A stretch of 64,000 bases of DNA from Nannocystis pusilla (GTDB lineage: Bacteria > Myxococcota_A > Polyangia > Nannocystales > Nannocystaceae), in NCBI RefSeq assembly GCF_026626665.1, contig NZ_JAPNKE010000002.1:9444001-9508000 (forward strand), given 5' to 3'. The notes below the pieces were generated by a model. It did not search any database and was not told the DNA's origin. It saw only the letters and a list, made by a program, of their open reading frames with translations. This document shows positions 1 through 8,031 of this stretch, piece after piece (the stretch's first letter is position 1; each line of letters starts with the position of its first letter). A program made the position numbers and the translations under genes.

Positions 1-650
1 GGCGCACCGTGCCGGCCCTGGTGACGCCGCGAGGCGTGCTGTGCGAGTCGACGGACATCGTCCGCTTCGCCGACGAGTCGCTGCCCGCGGTGCGCAAGCT
101 GTTCCCGGAGGAGCCGGCGCTGCGCGCCGAGGTCGAGCAATGGGTCGCGCGCTTCGACGAGGTCGTCGGGCCCGCGGTCCGTCGCGTCGCTTACTTTCAC
201 ATGTTCAGCGATCGGCGGGGCTCGCGAGATCTGCTGACCTGCACCGGACCTGTTTGGGAGCGCCGGCTCGGCCGCCTGCTGACCGCGCCGATGCAGTCGT
301 TGATGACCCGCGCCCTGAAGCTCTACCCGGCGCCGACGGGCCGCTCGCAGGCGCGGCTCGACGCGATCTTCGACGAGGTCGCGCGGGCCCTGGACGGCGG
401 CAGGCGCTACCTCGTCGGTGACCGCTTCACCGCCGCCGACCTGACCTTCGCGGCCCTGTGCGGCCCGGCGCTGATGCCCCCGCAGTACGGCTATCCCATG
501 CCGGCGCACGCCCTGACGCCGGCGTTCGCGGAGTGGTCGGCGCGCGTGCGGGCGGCCCCGGCCGGGGCGTTCGCGCTGCGGCTGTTCGCCGAGGAGCGGT
601 CGCCGGTGCGCGCGCAAGGCCGTTCGGACATGTCCTCCGGGACAGGATAG
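1..650 (+). CDS. Glutathione S-transferase family protein (5'-partial)
   Basis: The frame is open back to the first bases of the window, so the start lies outside; the GTG at base 9 is internal. The first visible residues (RTVPALVTPRGVLCESTDI) fit the end of a GST thioredoxin fold: the conserved Val-Pro, then the Glu-Ser/Thr pair that contacts glutathione. The rest is a helical C-terminal domain with the usual 'YLVGDRFTAADLTFAAL' helix-capping motif about 75 residues from the end. It probably conjugates or reduces small electrophiles in the cytosol; the substrate cannot be told. The last codons (…SDMSSGTG) are encoded by a 14-bp-period palindrome element, so the C-terminus seems to have been rewritten by it. 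The downstream transporter lies on the same strand, 53 bp away. Confidence 0.85.
   Translation, partial: RTVPALVTPRGVLCESTDIVRFADESLPAVRKLFPEEPALRAEVEQWVARFDEVVGPAVRRVAYFHMFSDRRGSRDLLTCTGPVWERRLGRLLTAPMQSLMTRALKLYPAPTGRSQARLDAIFDEVARALDGGRRYLVGDRFTAADLTFAALCGPALMPPQYGYPMPAHALTPAFAEWSARVRAAPAGAFALRLFAEERSPVRAQGRSDMSSGTG
626..650. repeat. 14-bp-period palindrome element, 2 units, spanning a stop codon
   Basis: GGACATGTCC, then TCCG, then GGACAGGATA. The second decamer runs into the TAG stop of the GST gene. This is one copy of the interspersed family described in the findings. Confidence 0.7.
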
Positions 651-703
651 AACCGCGTTCCGGCCAGGTTGCCGCGCGCGCGCTCGCGTGCGAGCATCGA
701 GGG

Positions 704-1558
704 ATGCTGTCCGGCCTCGAACAGGCGCTCCTGGCCCTGCTCCTCGTCGTCTTGATGATGGGGATGGGCGCCTCGCTGACCGTGGCCGACTTCCGCGCGG
801 TGCTGAAGACCCCGCGCGGGCCGCTGATCGGGCTCGCCTCGCAGTACGGGTGGATGCCGCTGATCGCCTTCGCTCTGGCCAGGGCGCTCGGCCTGCCGAA
901 CGACCAGGCGATCAGCCTGATCATCGTCGGCTGCACCCCGGGCGGCACGACCTCCAACCTGTTCACCTACTACGCCCGCGCCGACGTGGCGCTCAGCATC
1001 AGCATGACCGCGGTGTCGACGATCGTCGCGGTGGTGGTGATGCCGCTGCTGCTCGTGGTGTACGCCAGCGGGTTCACCGACGCGGCGCTCAAGGTCCCGT
1101 ACGGCAACATCACGACCACGCTGGCGGTGATGCTGGTGCCGCTGGGGCTGGGGATGGCGATCCGCGCCCGCTGGGCCCGCGCTGCGGCGGCGCTCGAGAA
1201 GGTCGGGAGCCTGTCCGGGATCGGCGTGCTGGCGCTGCTGATCGTCACCGGGCTGGTTCACAACGGGGCGCTGCTGGCCCAGACGACGCCGGCGATGTAC
1301 GCGGCGGCGATCGCCCTGGGCGTGATCGGCTTCGGGCTCGGCTATCTGCTGGCCGCGCTGCTCAAGGTGCCGCAGGCGGGGCGGCGGGCGATCGCGTTCG
1401 AGACGGGCATCCAGAACAGCCCGCTGGCGCTCGGCATCATCCTCGCCAGCTTCCCGGCCGCGCTCCACGAGCGGATGCTGTGGCTGCCGCTGCTGTACGC
1501 GCTGTTCGTGCTGCTGTCGGCGTCGCTGCTGACGCTTTGGTGGCGCTATCGCGGGTGA
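704..1558 (+). CDS. Bile acid:sodium symporter (BASS/SBF) family transporter
   Basis: A 284-residue integral membrane protein with eight to ten hydrophobic segments and almost no soluble part. Both signature regions of the SBF family are present: GCTPGGTTSNL at about residues 76-86 and FETGIQNSPLAL near residue 235, which form the two crossed, unwound helices that bind substrate and sodium. Members move bile acids, pantoate, 2-keto acids or other organic anions with Na+; the substrate here is unknown. I chose the ATG at 704 because the longer open frame upstream overlaps the GST gene and is arginine-rich junk. It may be co-transcribed with the GST gene, and it ends 3 bp before the convergent lipoprotein gene. 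Confidence 0.85.
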   Translation: MLSGLEQALLALLLVVLMMGMGASLTVADFRAVLKTPRGPLIGLASQYGWMPLIAFALARALGLPNDQAISLIIVGCTPGGTTSNLFTYYARADVALSISMTAVSTIVAVVVMPLLLVVYASGFTDAALKVPYGNITTTLAVMLVPLGLGMAIRARWARAAAALEKVGSLSGIGVLALLIVTGLVHNGALLAQTTPAMYAAAIALGVIGFGLGYLLAALLKVPQAGRRAIAFETGIQNSPLALGIILASFPAALHERMLWLPLLYALFVLLSASLLTLWWRYRG

Positions 1559-1561
1559 TCC

Positions 1562-2368
1562 TCACTGGCAGCGCGGGACGTAGTCCGGGTTCTTCTGCGC
1601 GCACACGTCCTCGACGCACGGGCACTCGCCGCTGAAGCAGAAGCCGCGCCGGTCGGCGACGGCGAGCTTGGCGACGCAGTCGACCATGGCGTTCTCGTCG
1701 CCGGCGGCGAGCTGCGTGCAGCTCTCGAGCTGCGGATCCTGGTTGGTGGCGTGGGCGTCGCCCCACTCGCTGCGCTTCAGCAGGACGTCGGAGCCGTTCA
1801 CCGTGCGCCAGCGGCCGGTGTCCGGGTCGAGGATGCAGTCCTTGTTCACGTCGACGGCGGTGAACGGGCAGCACTGCGAGCCGCCGCAGATGAGGACGCG
1901 CTCTTCGAGGTTCCAGTGCGGGTCGCACGGGACCGGGCAGCCGTTGCTCAGCGGGCTGGGGAAGCCGCCGGTCTCGATGCAAAAGCCCCAGGAGCTGAGG
2001 TCGTTGTTGGTGTCGGAGAACAGCGGCGGGCCGAACTGGTCGTCGACCACGTCGGGGTTGAAGTAGTTGGGCAGGGCGCCGAGCGCCGCCGGGTCGTCCG
2101 AACAGCAGGTATGTCCCATCGGACAGGTGTTGCCCAGGACCGGCTTGCACGCGCCGGCGTGGACGCCGGGCACGCCGTCGCCGGTGGTCGAGTCGCCGGC
2201 GGTCGAATCGCCGGTGGTCGGTTCGGCGGTGGTAGAGTCGTCGGGCGCGACGGTGGTGCCGGGGGACGGCGCGGTCGAGCCGCCGCTGTCGCTGTCGTCC
2301 TCGGGCGTCGTGCGGTCGATGCACGCGGTCAGGGCGAGACAGGCGACGAGGCGGAGCAGGCCATGCAC
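1562..2368 (-). CDS. Cys-rich lipoprotein with Thr/Ser linker, unknown function
   Basis: 268 residues. The N-terminus (LVACLALTAC) is a lipoprotein signal peptide with the lipidated Cys at position 16. A Ser/Thr/Asp/Gly-rich linker (about 20-70) follows, then a cysteine-rich globular domain with many Cys pairs (NTCPMGHTCC, ICGGSQCCPF, GFCFSGECPCVEDVC) that would form disulfides outside the cytoplasm. I do not recognise a catalytic motif. This architecture recurs through the window (lipid anchor, low-complexity spacer, secreted domain) and suggests a surface-displayed protein. A 14-bp-period element (2107-2130) encodes its TCPMGHT stretch. It converges on the BASS gene with 3 bp between stop codons. 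Confidence 0.8.
   Translation of the reverse strand: MHGLLRLVACLALTACIDRTTPEDDSDSGGSTAPSPGTTVAPDDSTTAEPTTGDSTAGDSTTGDGVPGVHAGACKPVLGNTCPMGHTCCSDDPAALGALPNYFNPDVVDDQFGPPLFSDTNNDLSSWGFCIETGGFPSPLSNGCPVPCDPHWNLEERVLICGGSQCCPFTAVDVNKDCILDPDTGRWRTVNGSDVLLKRSEWGDAHATNQDPQLESCTQLAAGDENAMVDCVAKLAVADRRGFCFSGECPCVEDVCAQKNPDYVPRCQ
2107..2130. repeat. 14-bp-period palindrome element inside CDS
   Basis: AGGTATGTCC, CATC, GGACAGGTGT. On the coding strand it gives Thr-Cys-Pro-Met-Gly-His using TGT, GGA and CAT, codons that are uncommon in the neighbouring sequence. Confidence 0.6.
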
Positions 2369-2436
2369 GCATGGATCGTCGGCGAGCCGCCGGGATCCGT
2401 CAACTCGGCGGCGCGCAGAAGATTTTGCCGGGCCTG

Positions 2437-2464
2437 GCGGGCGCGCGTAGTCGCGCGCGCCCGC
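2437..2464 (-). terminator. Strong GC hairpin downstream of the IgGFc-binding lipoprotein gene
   Basis: A perfect 11-bp stem (GCGGGCGCGCG, 2437-2447, against 2454-2464) with a 6-nt loop. It sits just beyond the stop codon at 2477 and before the next minus-strand gene. There is no clear U-tract, so terminator function is inferred from position and stability. Confidence 0.45.
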
Positions 2465-2476
2465 GAGGCGCCTCGC

Positions 2477-4426
2477 TCACTGCGGGAGGATGTCGAGGTC
2501 GAGGCCGCCGGGGTACCAGTAGCTGCCGTAGCTCTGCACGCCGTAGACGCCGATGCCCACGCCGACGTCGCCGACGACCGTGTGGTTGCCGGTGCCGTTG
2601 TTGTTCAGCTTGATGTGGGCGACCTGGTAATTGGTGGCACCCACGGCCTGCCAGTTGCCGACCGCGGCCCCGTCGACGGTGACGGTGGCGTTCTTGGGCG
2701 CGAGCACGTCGACGTAGTTGGCGGTCCAGCTCGGCTGGGCGTGGAACAGGTAGTTCTTGCGCCACTGCAGCGGGTTGACCGCGAGGAGCATGGCCGGGTC
2801 GCTGGTGCCGTAGCCGCCGTCCTGGCCGACCATGTACTGCGACACCAGGATCTTCTTGTCGGCGGTGACGACGAACTTGGCGGTCGTCGTGGCGAGCTCG
2901 ACGAAGTCGCCGGCCTTGGCCAGCACCTTGTTCACCGGCTGGTCCGGCGTGAACACCAGGGTCGTGTTGTCCTCGCTGGCGATCACGCGCACGATCTGGG
3001 CCTTGTCGAGCTGGTCGTTCGGGACCTGCACCGGCGGCACCACCACGTACTCTTTGGCCAGCGTCTCGATCGGGAACATCGTCTCCTCGAGGTGATCGCA
3101 GGCGGTGACGTTGAGCGGGACGTTGGTGCACTCCTGGCCGCCGAACACCTGCACCGGCTTGTCGGCGCTGACGATCGTGCCGGTCAGGTCGCCGCCGACC
3201 CCCGACATGACCTGAAGGACATCGTCGGCGTTGAGCGTGACGACGCCGGCGCCGTTGGCCGCGACGCCGCCGCCGGCCTGGACGATCTTGCCGGTGGTCG
3301 AGGGCGTGAGGGTGACCTTGGTGTTGTCCTGGTTGGCGACCACGGCGTAGAAGCCGGGGTAGTTGGTGCCCGGGGTGAAGGTCCAGGTCGGCCAGGCGGC
3401 GACCAGGTAGTTGCCGGTCCAGGTGTTGACGGGCAGCAGCAGCGAGGCGTCGTTGGTGGTGGTCGCCTTGAGCGGGTTGTACTGGTAGACGGTGACCGGC
3501 CGGGTGCTGCGCAGGCGGTAGGCGCCGTCGGTGACGAGCACCGAGGGGCCCTGGCCCTTCGTCAGCTCGTTGACCCACGGCAGGACGATCAGCTGCACGC
3601 TCATCGGCGCGACCATGACCTGGGTGATCTGGTTGGCGCCGCGGGTGACGGTGACCTGGGCCGCCTGGTCGGAGGTGTTGGCGACCGCGACCGCGTACTC
3701 GGCGCTCGGCGCGGTGTTGTAGCTGTCGTGCTGCTGCAGGACCGTCGGGTAGTAGTCGCAGCCGATGTACGACAGGCCGAGGCCGGCGCAGGCGCCGAGG
3801 CAGGCGCCGACGTCGGCGTCGCACGCGAGGCCCTGCAGGCCGTCGCAGGTCTCGAACGCCTCCCAGGTGCCGCTCTCGCTGCACTTCTGGACGTCGTTGC
3901 CGACGCACTGGCTGTCGCCGGGGACGCACTCGGTGCAGCCGATGCCCGGCGCGCAGGTGACCGGACACTCCTCCTCGCTCTTGAAGCCGCCCTGGCCGTC
4001 GCACACCTGGGCGGTGTTGCCGTCACAGACGATCTGGTCTTCGAGACAGGCGGGGTTGCCGGTGGTGCTCGTCGACGAGTCGGTGGTCTCGCTGGCCGAC
4101 ACGTTGTCGGTGGTGCTCGTGGTCGCGTCGGTGGTGCTGGTCGTCGCGTCGGTGGTGCTGGTCTGCGGCCCGGCCGTGGTGTCGTCGGTGGTGACGACGG
4201 TGGTCGCGGCGGTGGTGCCGGTGGCAGACTCGCTGCCGCCGTCGGTGGTCGGCGTGCCGGTGGTCGGCGCGTCGGTGGTCGGACCGGCGGTGTCGGTGGT
4301 CGGCCCGGCGGTGGCGCTGTCCGGGGAGGTGGTGGAGAGGGTGGCAGAGGCGACGGTCGAGCCGTCGTCGCCGCAAGCGGCGGCGAGAGGCAAAGCGAGC
4401 AGGGCGTAGTGGCGGAGGCGGAGCAT
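2477..4426 (-). CDS. IgGFc-binding-type lipoprotein, paralogue 1
   Basis: 649 residues. It starts at MLRLRHYALLALPLAAAC: signal peptide with lipidated Cys18. The longer open frame upstream is repeat-derived and was rejected. Residues ~25-125 are a Thr/Asp/Gly linker, followed by a Cys-rich EGF-like block (CLEDQIVCDGNTAQVC … TCAPGIGCTEC … CDADVGACLGAC) and then a ~450-residue beta domain with the hallmark YQYNPLKATTTNDASLLLP segment of the IgGFc-binding protein N-terminal family (as in FCGBP and many myxobacterial surface proteins). It ends …YWYPGGLDLDILPQ. It is probably a surface adhesin or matrix protein; Ig binding is only the family name. It is a tandem duplicate of the next gene and shares a 100-bp block of perfect identity with it (3397-3496 and 5719-5818). 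Confidence 0.85.
   Translation of the reverse strand: MLRLRHYALLALPLAAACGDDGSTVASATLSTTSPDSATAGPTTDTAGPTTDAPTTGTPTTDGGSESATGTTAATTVVTTDDTTAGPQTSTTDATTSTTDATTSTTDNVSASETTDSSTSTTGNPACLEDQIVCDGNTAQVCDGQGGFKSEEECPVTCAPGIGCTECVPGDSQCVGNDVQKCSESGTWEAFETCDGLQGLACDADVGACLGACAGLGLSYIGCDYYPTVLQQHDSYNTAPSAEYAVAVANTSDQAAQVTVTRGANQITQVMVAPMSVQLIVLPWVNELTKGQGPSVLVTDGAYRLRSTRPVTVYQYNPLKATTTNDASLLLPVNTWTGNYLVAAWPTWTFTPGTNYPGFYAVVANQDNTKVTLTPSTTGKIVQAGGGVAANGAGVVTLNADDVLQVMSGVGGDLTGTIVSADKPVQVFGGQECTNVPLNVTACDHLEETMFPIETLAKEYVVVPPVQVPNDQLDKAQIVRVIASEDNTTLVFTPDQPVNKVLAKAGDFVELATTTAKFVVTADKKILVSQYMVGQDGGYGTSDPAMLLAVNPLQWRKNYLFHAQPSWTANYVDVLAPKNATVTVDGAAVGNWQAVGATNYQVAHIKLNNNGTGNHTVVGDVGVGIGVYGVQSYGSYWYPGGLDLDILPQ
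3203..3226. repeat. 14-bp-period palindrome element inside CDS (degenerate)
   Basis: CGACATGACC, TGAA, GGACATCGTC, within the IgGFc-binding lipoprotein gene. The decamers are weaker but the 4-bp spacer is kept. Confidence 0.4.
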
Positions 4427-4622
4427 CCGCGCGTCATACCATGAGGGGAAATCGCCGGGTGCGCAGGGGCGGTCGCGCCCGCAGAGCTCGCCATTCATAC
4501 GACCGTAACGGCCGCCGAACGGTCGCGCGCGCGCATGCAGACGCGGACAGTCACGCGATGGGGACGAGGTGAACTGCGGGCGGCTCGCAGCCGCTCGCAC
4601 GCGGATGGCGCGGACGGGTGCG

Positions 4623-4785
4623 ATGATTCGCGCGCCGCCGCGGGGTGACGGCGGCGGCGCGGAGGGAGTGATGATTCGCGCGCCGCCGCGGGGTGACGGC
4701 GGCGGCGCGGAGGGGGTGATGATTCGCGCGCGGCCGCGGGTGAGCGACGGCGGCGCAGAGGTGCGATGATTCGCGCGTCGCCGGG
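4623..4785. repeat. 48-bp tandem repeat, 3 units plus a partial, each a hairpin
   Basis: Units begin with ATGATTCGCGCG at 4623, 4671, 4719 and 4766 (periods 48, 48 and 47 bp). Each of the first two can fold CGCGCCGCCG against CGGCGGCGCG with an 8-nt loop. The array fills most of the gap between the start of paralogue 1 and the stop of paralogue 2. A related ATGATTC…GGCGCG string recurs near 38269. Confidence 0.8.
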
Positions 4786-4816
4786 ATGTCGGCGACACGC
4801 GAATGTCAGTACCCGC

Positions 4817-6724
4817 TCACTGCGGGATGAGGTCGAGGTCGAGGCCGCCGGGGTACCAGTAGCTGCCGGCGCTCATGACCCCGCCGACGGCGACGCTGAC
4901 GCCCTGATCGGCGGTGATGCGGTGGTTGCCGTCGCCGGCGTTGCTCAGCTTGACGTGGGCGACCGCGTAGCCGGTGTTGCCGATCGGGGCCCACGAGGGG
5001 ACGTCGACGTTGTCGACCTTGACGGCGGCGCCGGTCTTGGCGATGAGGTCGACGTAGTTGGCGACCCAGTTGGTCGGCGCGTGCACGAGGTAGTCCTTGC
5101 GCCACTGCAGCGGGTTGACGGCCAGCAGCATCGACGGGTCGCTGGTGCCGTAGCCGCCGTCCTGGCCGACCATGTACTGGGCGACGAGGATCTTCTTGTC
5201 GGCGGTGACGACGAACTTGGCGGTGGTGGTGGCGATCTCGATGAAGTCGCCGGCGTTGGTGAGGGTCTTGGCGACCGGCTGGTCGGGGTTGAAGCTGAGG
5301 GTGGTGTTCGGCTCGCTGGCGATGATCCGCACCATCTGCGCCTTGTCGAGCTGGTCGTTGGGGACCTGCACCGGCGGGACGACCACGTACTCCTTGGCGA
5401 GGGTCTCGATCGGGAACATCGACTCCTCGAGGTGATCGCAGGCGGCGACGTTGGTGGGCACGTTGGTGCACTTGTGGCCGCCGATGACCTGGACCGGCTT
5501 GTCGGCGGTGACGATCGTGCCGGTGGGATCGCTGGCGGTGGCGACGACCTGCAGGACGTCGCTCTCGTTCAGCACGACCACGCCGGTGCCGTCGGCCGCG
5601 ACGCCGCCGCCGGCGGAGATGACCTTGCCGGTGGCCGAGGGCGTCAGGGTGAGGGTGGTGTTGTCCTGGCGCGCGGTGACGGCGTAGAAGCCGGGGATGC
5701 CGCTCCACTGGCCGCGCGCGGCGACCAGGTAGTTGCCGGTCCAGGTGTTGACGGGCAGCAGCAGCGAGGCGTCGTTGGTGGTGGTCGCCTTGAGCGGGTT
5801 GTACTGGTAGACGGTGACGGGGCCGGTGGTGCGCAGGCGGTAGGCGCCGTCGACCACGAGCGCGCTCGGGCCGTCGCCCTTGGTCAGGGCGTCGACCCAC
5901 GGGAGCTCGAGGATCTGCACGGTGTTGGCGGCGACGGTGCTGGAGGTGACCATGTTGGCGCCGCGCGTGACGGTGATGTTCACCGTCTGGGCCGAGGTGT
6001 TGGCGACGGCGACCGCGAACACGTGCGTCGGGGCGGTGTTGTAGAGGTCGTACTGCTTGGTGACCGTGGGGTAATAGTCGCAGCCGATGTACGACAGGCC
6101 GAGGCCGGCGCAGGCGCCGGCGCAGGCGCCGGAGTTGGCGTCGCACGCGAGGCCCTGCAGCGGGTCGCAGCTGTCGGTGATGTCGAAGCCGGTGCCGGCG
6201 TCGTTGCAGGTGGCGACGTTGTCGCCCTGACACTCGGTCTCGCCGGGGATGCACTCGACGCAGCCGAGGTCGGGGGCGCACAGGGTCGGACAGGCCTCCT
6301 CGCTCTTGAAGCCGCCCATGCCGTCGCACACCTGGGCGGTGTTGCCGTCGCAGACGATCTGGTCTTCGGGACAGATGGGAGGCTCGCCGGTGGTGCCGGT
6401 GGTGCTGGTGCCGTCGGTGGCGGCGGTCGTCGAGACGCTGACGTTCTCGGTGGTGACCGTGCCGGTGGTCGCGTCGGTGCCGGTGGGCGGGGTGTCCGTG
6501 GTGCCGACCGAGGTGCCTTCGGTGGCGCTGTCGGTGCCGGTGCCATCGGTGCCGGTGCCGGTCGGGGCGGTGGTGGGGCCGGCGGTGTCGGTGGTGACGT
6601 CGGGGTTCGAGGTGACGGGCACGGTCGTCGGCGACGAGTCGGTCACCGCCCCGGTGTTTTCACCGCCGTCGACACAGGCAGCGAGCGGCAGCGCGAGGAG
6701 GGCGTAACGGCGAAGGCGAAGCAT
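4817..6724 (-). CDS. IgGFc-binding-type lipoprotein, paralogue 2
   Basis: 635 residues, starting MLRLRRYALLALPLAAC (lipidated Cys17) at 6724. The architecture matches paralogue 1: Thr/Gly-rich linker to about residue 115, Cys-rich block (ICPEDQIVCDGNTAQVC … CVECIPGETEC … CDANSGACAGAC), then the long IgGFc-binding-type beta domain ending …YWYPGGLDLDLIPQ. Identity to paralogue 1 is near complete in the signal peptide, around NPLKATTTNDAS and around QYMVGQDGGYGTSDP, but low in the linker, which is the pattern expected for duplication with local gene conversion or strong constraint. It lies upstream on the same strand, separated by the 48-bp repeat array, so the two need not share a transcript. 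Confidence 0.85.
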   Translation of the reverse strand: MLRLRRYALLALPLAACVDGGENTGAVTDSSPTTVPVTSNPDVTTDTAGPTTAPTGTGTDGTGTDSATEGTSVGTTDTPPTGTDATTGTVTTENVSVSTTAATDGTSTTGTTGEPPICPEDQIVCDGNTAQVCDGMGGFKSEEACPTLCAPDLGCVECIPGETECQGDNVATCNDAGTGFDITDSCDPLQGLACDANSGACAGACAGLGLSYIGCDYYPTVTKQYDLYNTAPTHVFAVAVANTSAQTVNITVTRGANMVTSSTVAANTVQILELPWVDALTKGDGPSALVVDGAYRLRTTGPVTVYQYNPLKATTTNDASLLLPVNTWTGNYLVAARGQWSGIPGFYAVTARQDNTTLTLTPSATGKVISAGGGVAADGTGVVVLNESDVLQVVATASDPTGTIVTADKPVQVIGGHKCTNVPTNVAACDHLEESMFPIETLAKEYVVVPPVQVPNDQLDKAQMVRIIASEPNTTLSFNPDQPVAKTLTNAGDFIEIATTTAKFVVTADKKILVAQYMVGQDGGYGTSDPSMLLAVNPLQWRKDYLVHAPTNWVANYVDLIAKTGAAVKVDNVDVPSWAPIGNTGYAVAHVKLSNAGDGNHRITADQGVSVAVGGVMSAGSYWYPGGLDLDLIPQ

Positions 6725-6962
6725 TGAGGGGTCGTATCACGACCGCCGCCCGGCCCGCCGGCCGGCGCGTCCGGGGCGATCAGGCTCGCGATCGCGGACG
6801 GGCAGGAGCGCGCGGGCGCGGCGCGATACGCGAGCCGGCACGGGCAGGCACGCACATGGCCTTCAGGACAGCTCGTGCGAGCTCCGTGGCGTCCTCCGAC
6901 GCGCTCCCCAGCGCGCCGTCGACCCACGTTCGGGCTCGCTCGATCGGGCGCGGCTGCGGGCG

Positions 6963-7953
6963 TCACGGAAGGCCGCAGCGGCCGACGTCCTCGAGGCCGG
7001 CGGGGGCCTGGCCCATTTCATAATAGGGCAGGCAGACCTGGCCGGCGCCGGGGCAGTCGGGGGCGCCGAGGTCGCACAGCGGGGTGCAGCAATTGGTGTC
7101 GGGGGCGCACTCGACGGCGGCGGCCCCGGGCTCGCTGCACAGCAGGCCGGCGGCGCAGTCGGCCTTGCCGCACGGCTCGAAGGCGGCGCCGAGCGAGGCG
7201 TCGGGGGTGCAGGCGAACAGCTCGGGGGTGAGCGCGCTCGGGTGGCAATGATGTCCTGCGGGACAGGTCGGCTCGAACGGGTCGCAGGTCGGCAGGCACA
7301 GCGGGGCGTCGAAGCCGTCGTGGGCGAGCACGCAGGCGGTGCCGGGCACGTGCGAGCAATCGGGGGCTTCGGGGGAGCCGTGGCACAGGCTGACGCAGGT
7401 GCCGAGCAAGCTCTCGGGGTCGATGAACCAGCAGGTGGCGCCGAGCTCACAATCATTGAAGCCGCTCAGCGGACGGCCCTCGGATTTACAGGTGCCGCCG
7501 ATCGGCACAGGCCGGCTCGAGAGCTCGTCGCAGACGGTCTGGGTGAAGACGTCGCAGCCGCCGTCCGAAGGGGCGCACTTTTCGTCGGGGGGCAATTCTG
7601 CGACCATGGATCGCGAAGCTGATTCGTGGACAGCCGGGGCCGCCGAAGTCGAGGGGCGTGATGAAGGGCGTGCCGGTGGTGTCGGTGGTCTCGCCGCTGT
7701 CGCTCGTGGTCGTAGGATTCGCGGTGGTGGGATTCGGCGCGGTCGAGCCGGCGGTCGAGGGATTGCCGCCGGTCGTCGAGGTGGTCTCGACCAGGGTGGT
7801 GTCGCTGGTGGTGCCCGGGCCGCCGGTAGTGCCCGGGCCGCTGGTGGTGCCCGGCGAATCGATGGTGTCGGTCTCGGCGGGCGACTTCGGGCCGCAGGCA
7901 CAGGCGAGGGCGAGGGCGAACCAGACGACTCGGCGGCGGGGCTGGGGAGCCAT
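6963..7953 (-). CDS. Cys-rich lipoprotein, frameshifted
   Basis: The N-terminal part (MAPQPRRRVVWFALALACAC…, then a Thr/Pro/Gly linker up to FITPLDFGGPGCP) is in one frame. The C-terminal Cys-rich domain (…PPDEKCAPSDGGCDVF … CELGATCWF … TCPAGHHCHP … CGKADCAAGLLC … CCTPLCDLGAPDC) is in another. Adding one C to the run of six at 7587-7592 rejoins them, so this is a single-base frameshift, either a sequencing error or a recent lesion. The domain has about 24 Cys in EGF-like spacing, and similar anchored Cys-rich proteins are common in this window; the function is unknown. A 14-bp-period element encodes TCPAGHH. Confidence 0.75.
7247..7270. repeat. 14-bp-period palindrome element inside CDS
   Basis: AATGATGTCC, TGCG, GGACAGGTCG. 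Read on the coding strand it gives ACC TGT CCC GCA GGA CAT (Thr-Cys-Pro-Ala-Gly-His), with TGT, GGA and CAT where the gene otherwise prefers TGC, GGC and CAC. Confidence 0.65.
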
Positions 7954-8031
7954 GCCGCCGAGAATATCACAAAACTTTCGGTTGAAAATATAAAAACTAA
8001 CGTCGCGTCGGCCGTGGGAGCGCGAATCCGC

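Noticed and set aside
9..11. GTG at base 9 as start of the GST gene
   Set aside because: The frame and the family homology continue upstream to the window edge, so the GTG is an internal valine codon.
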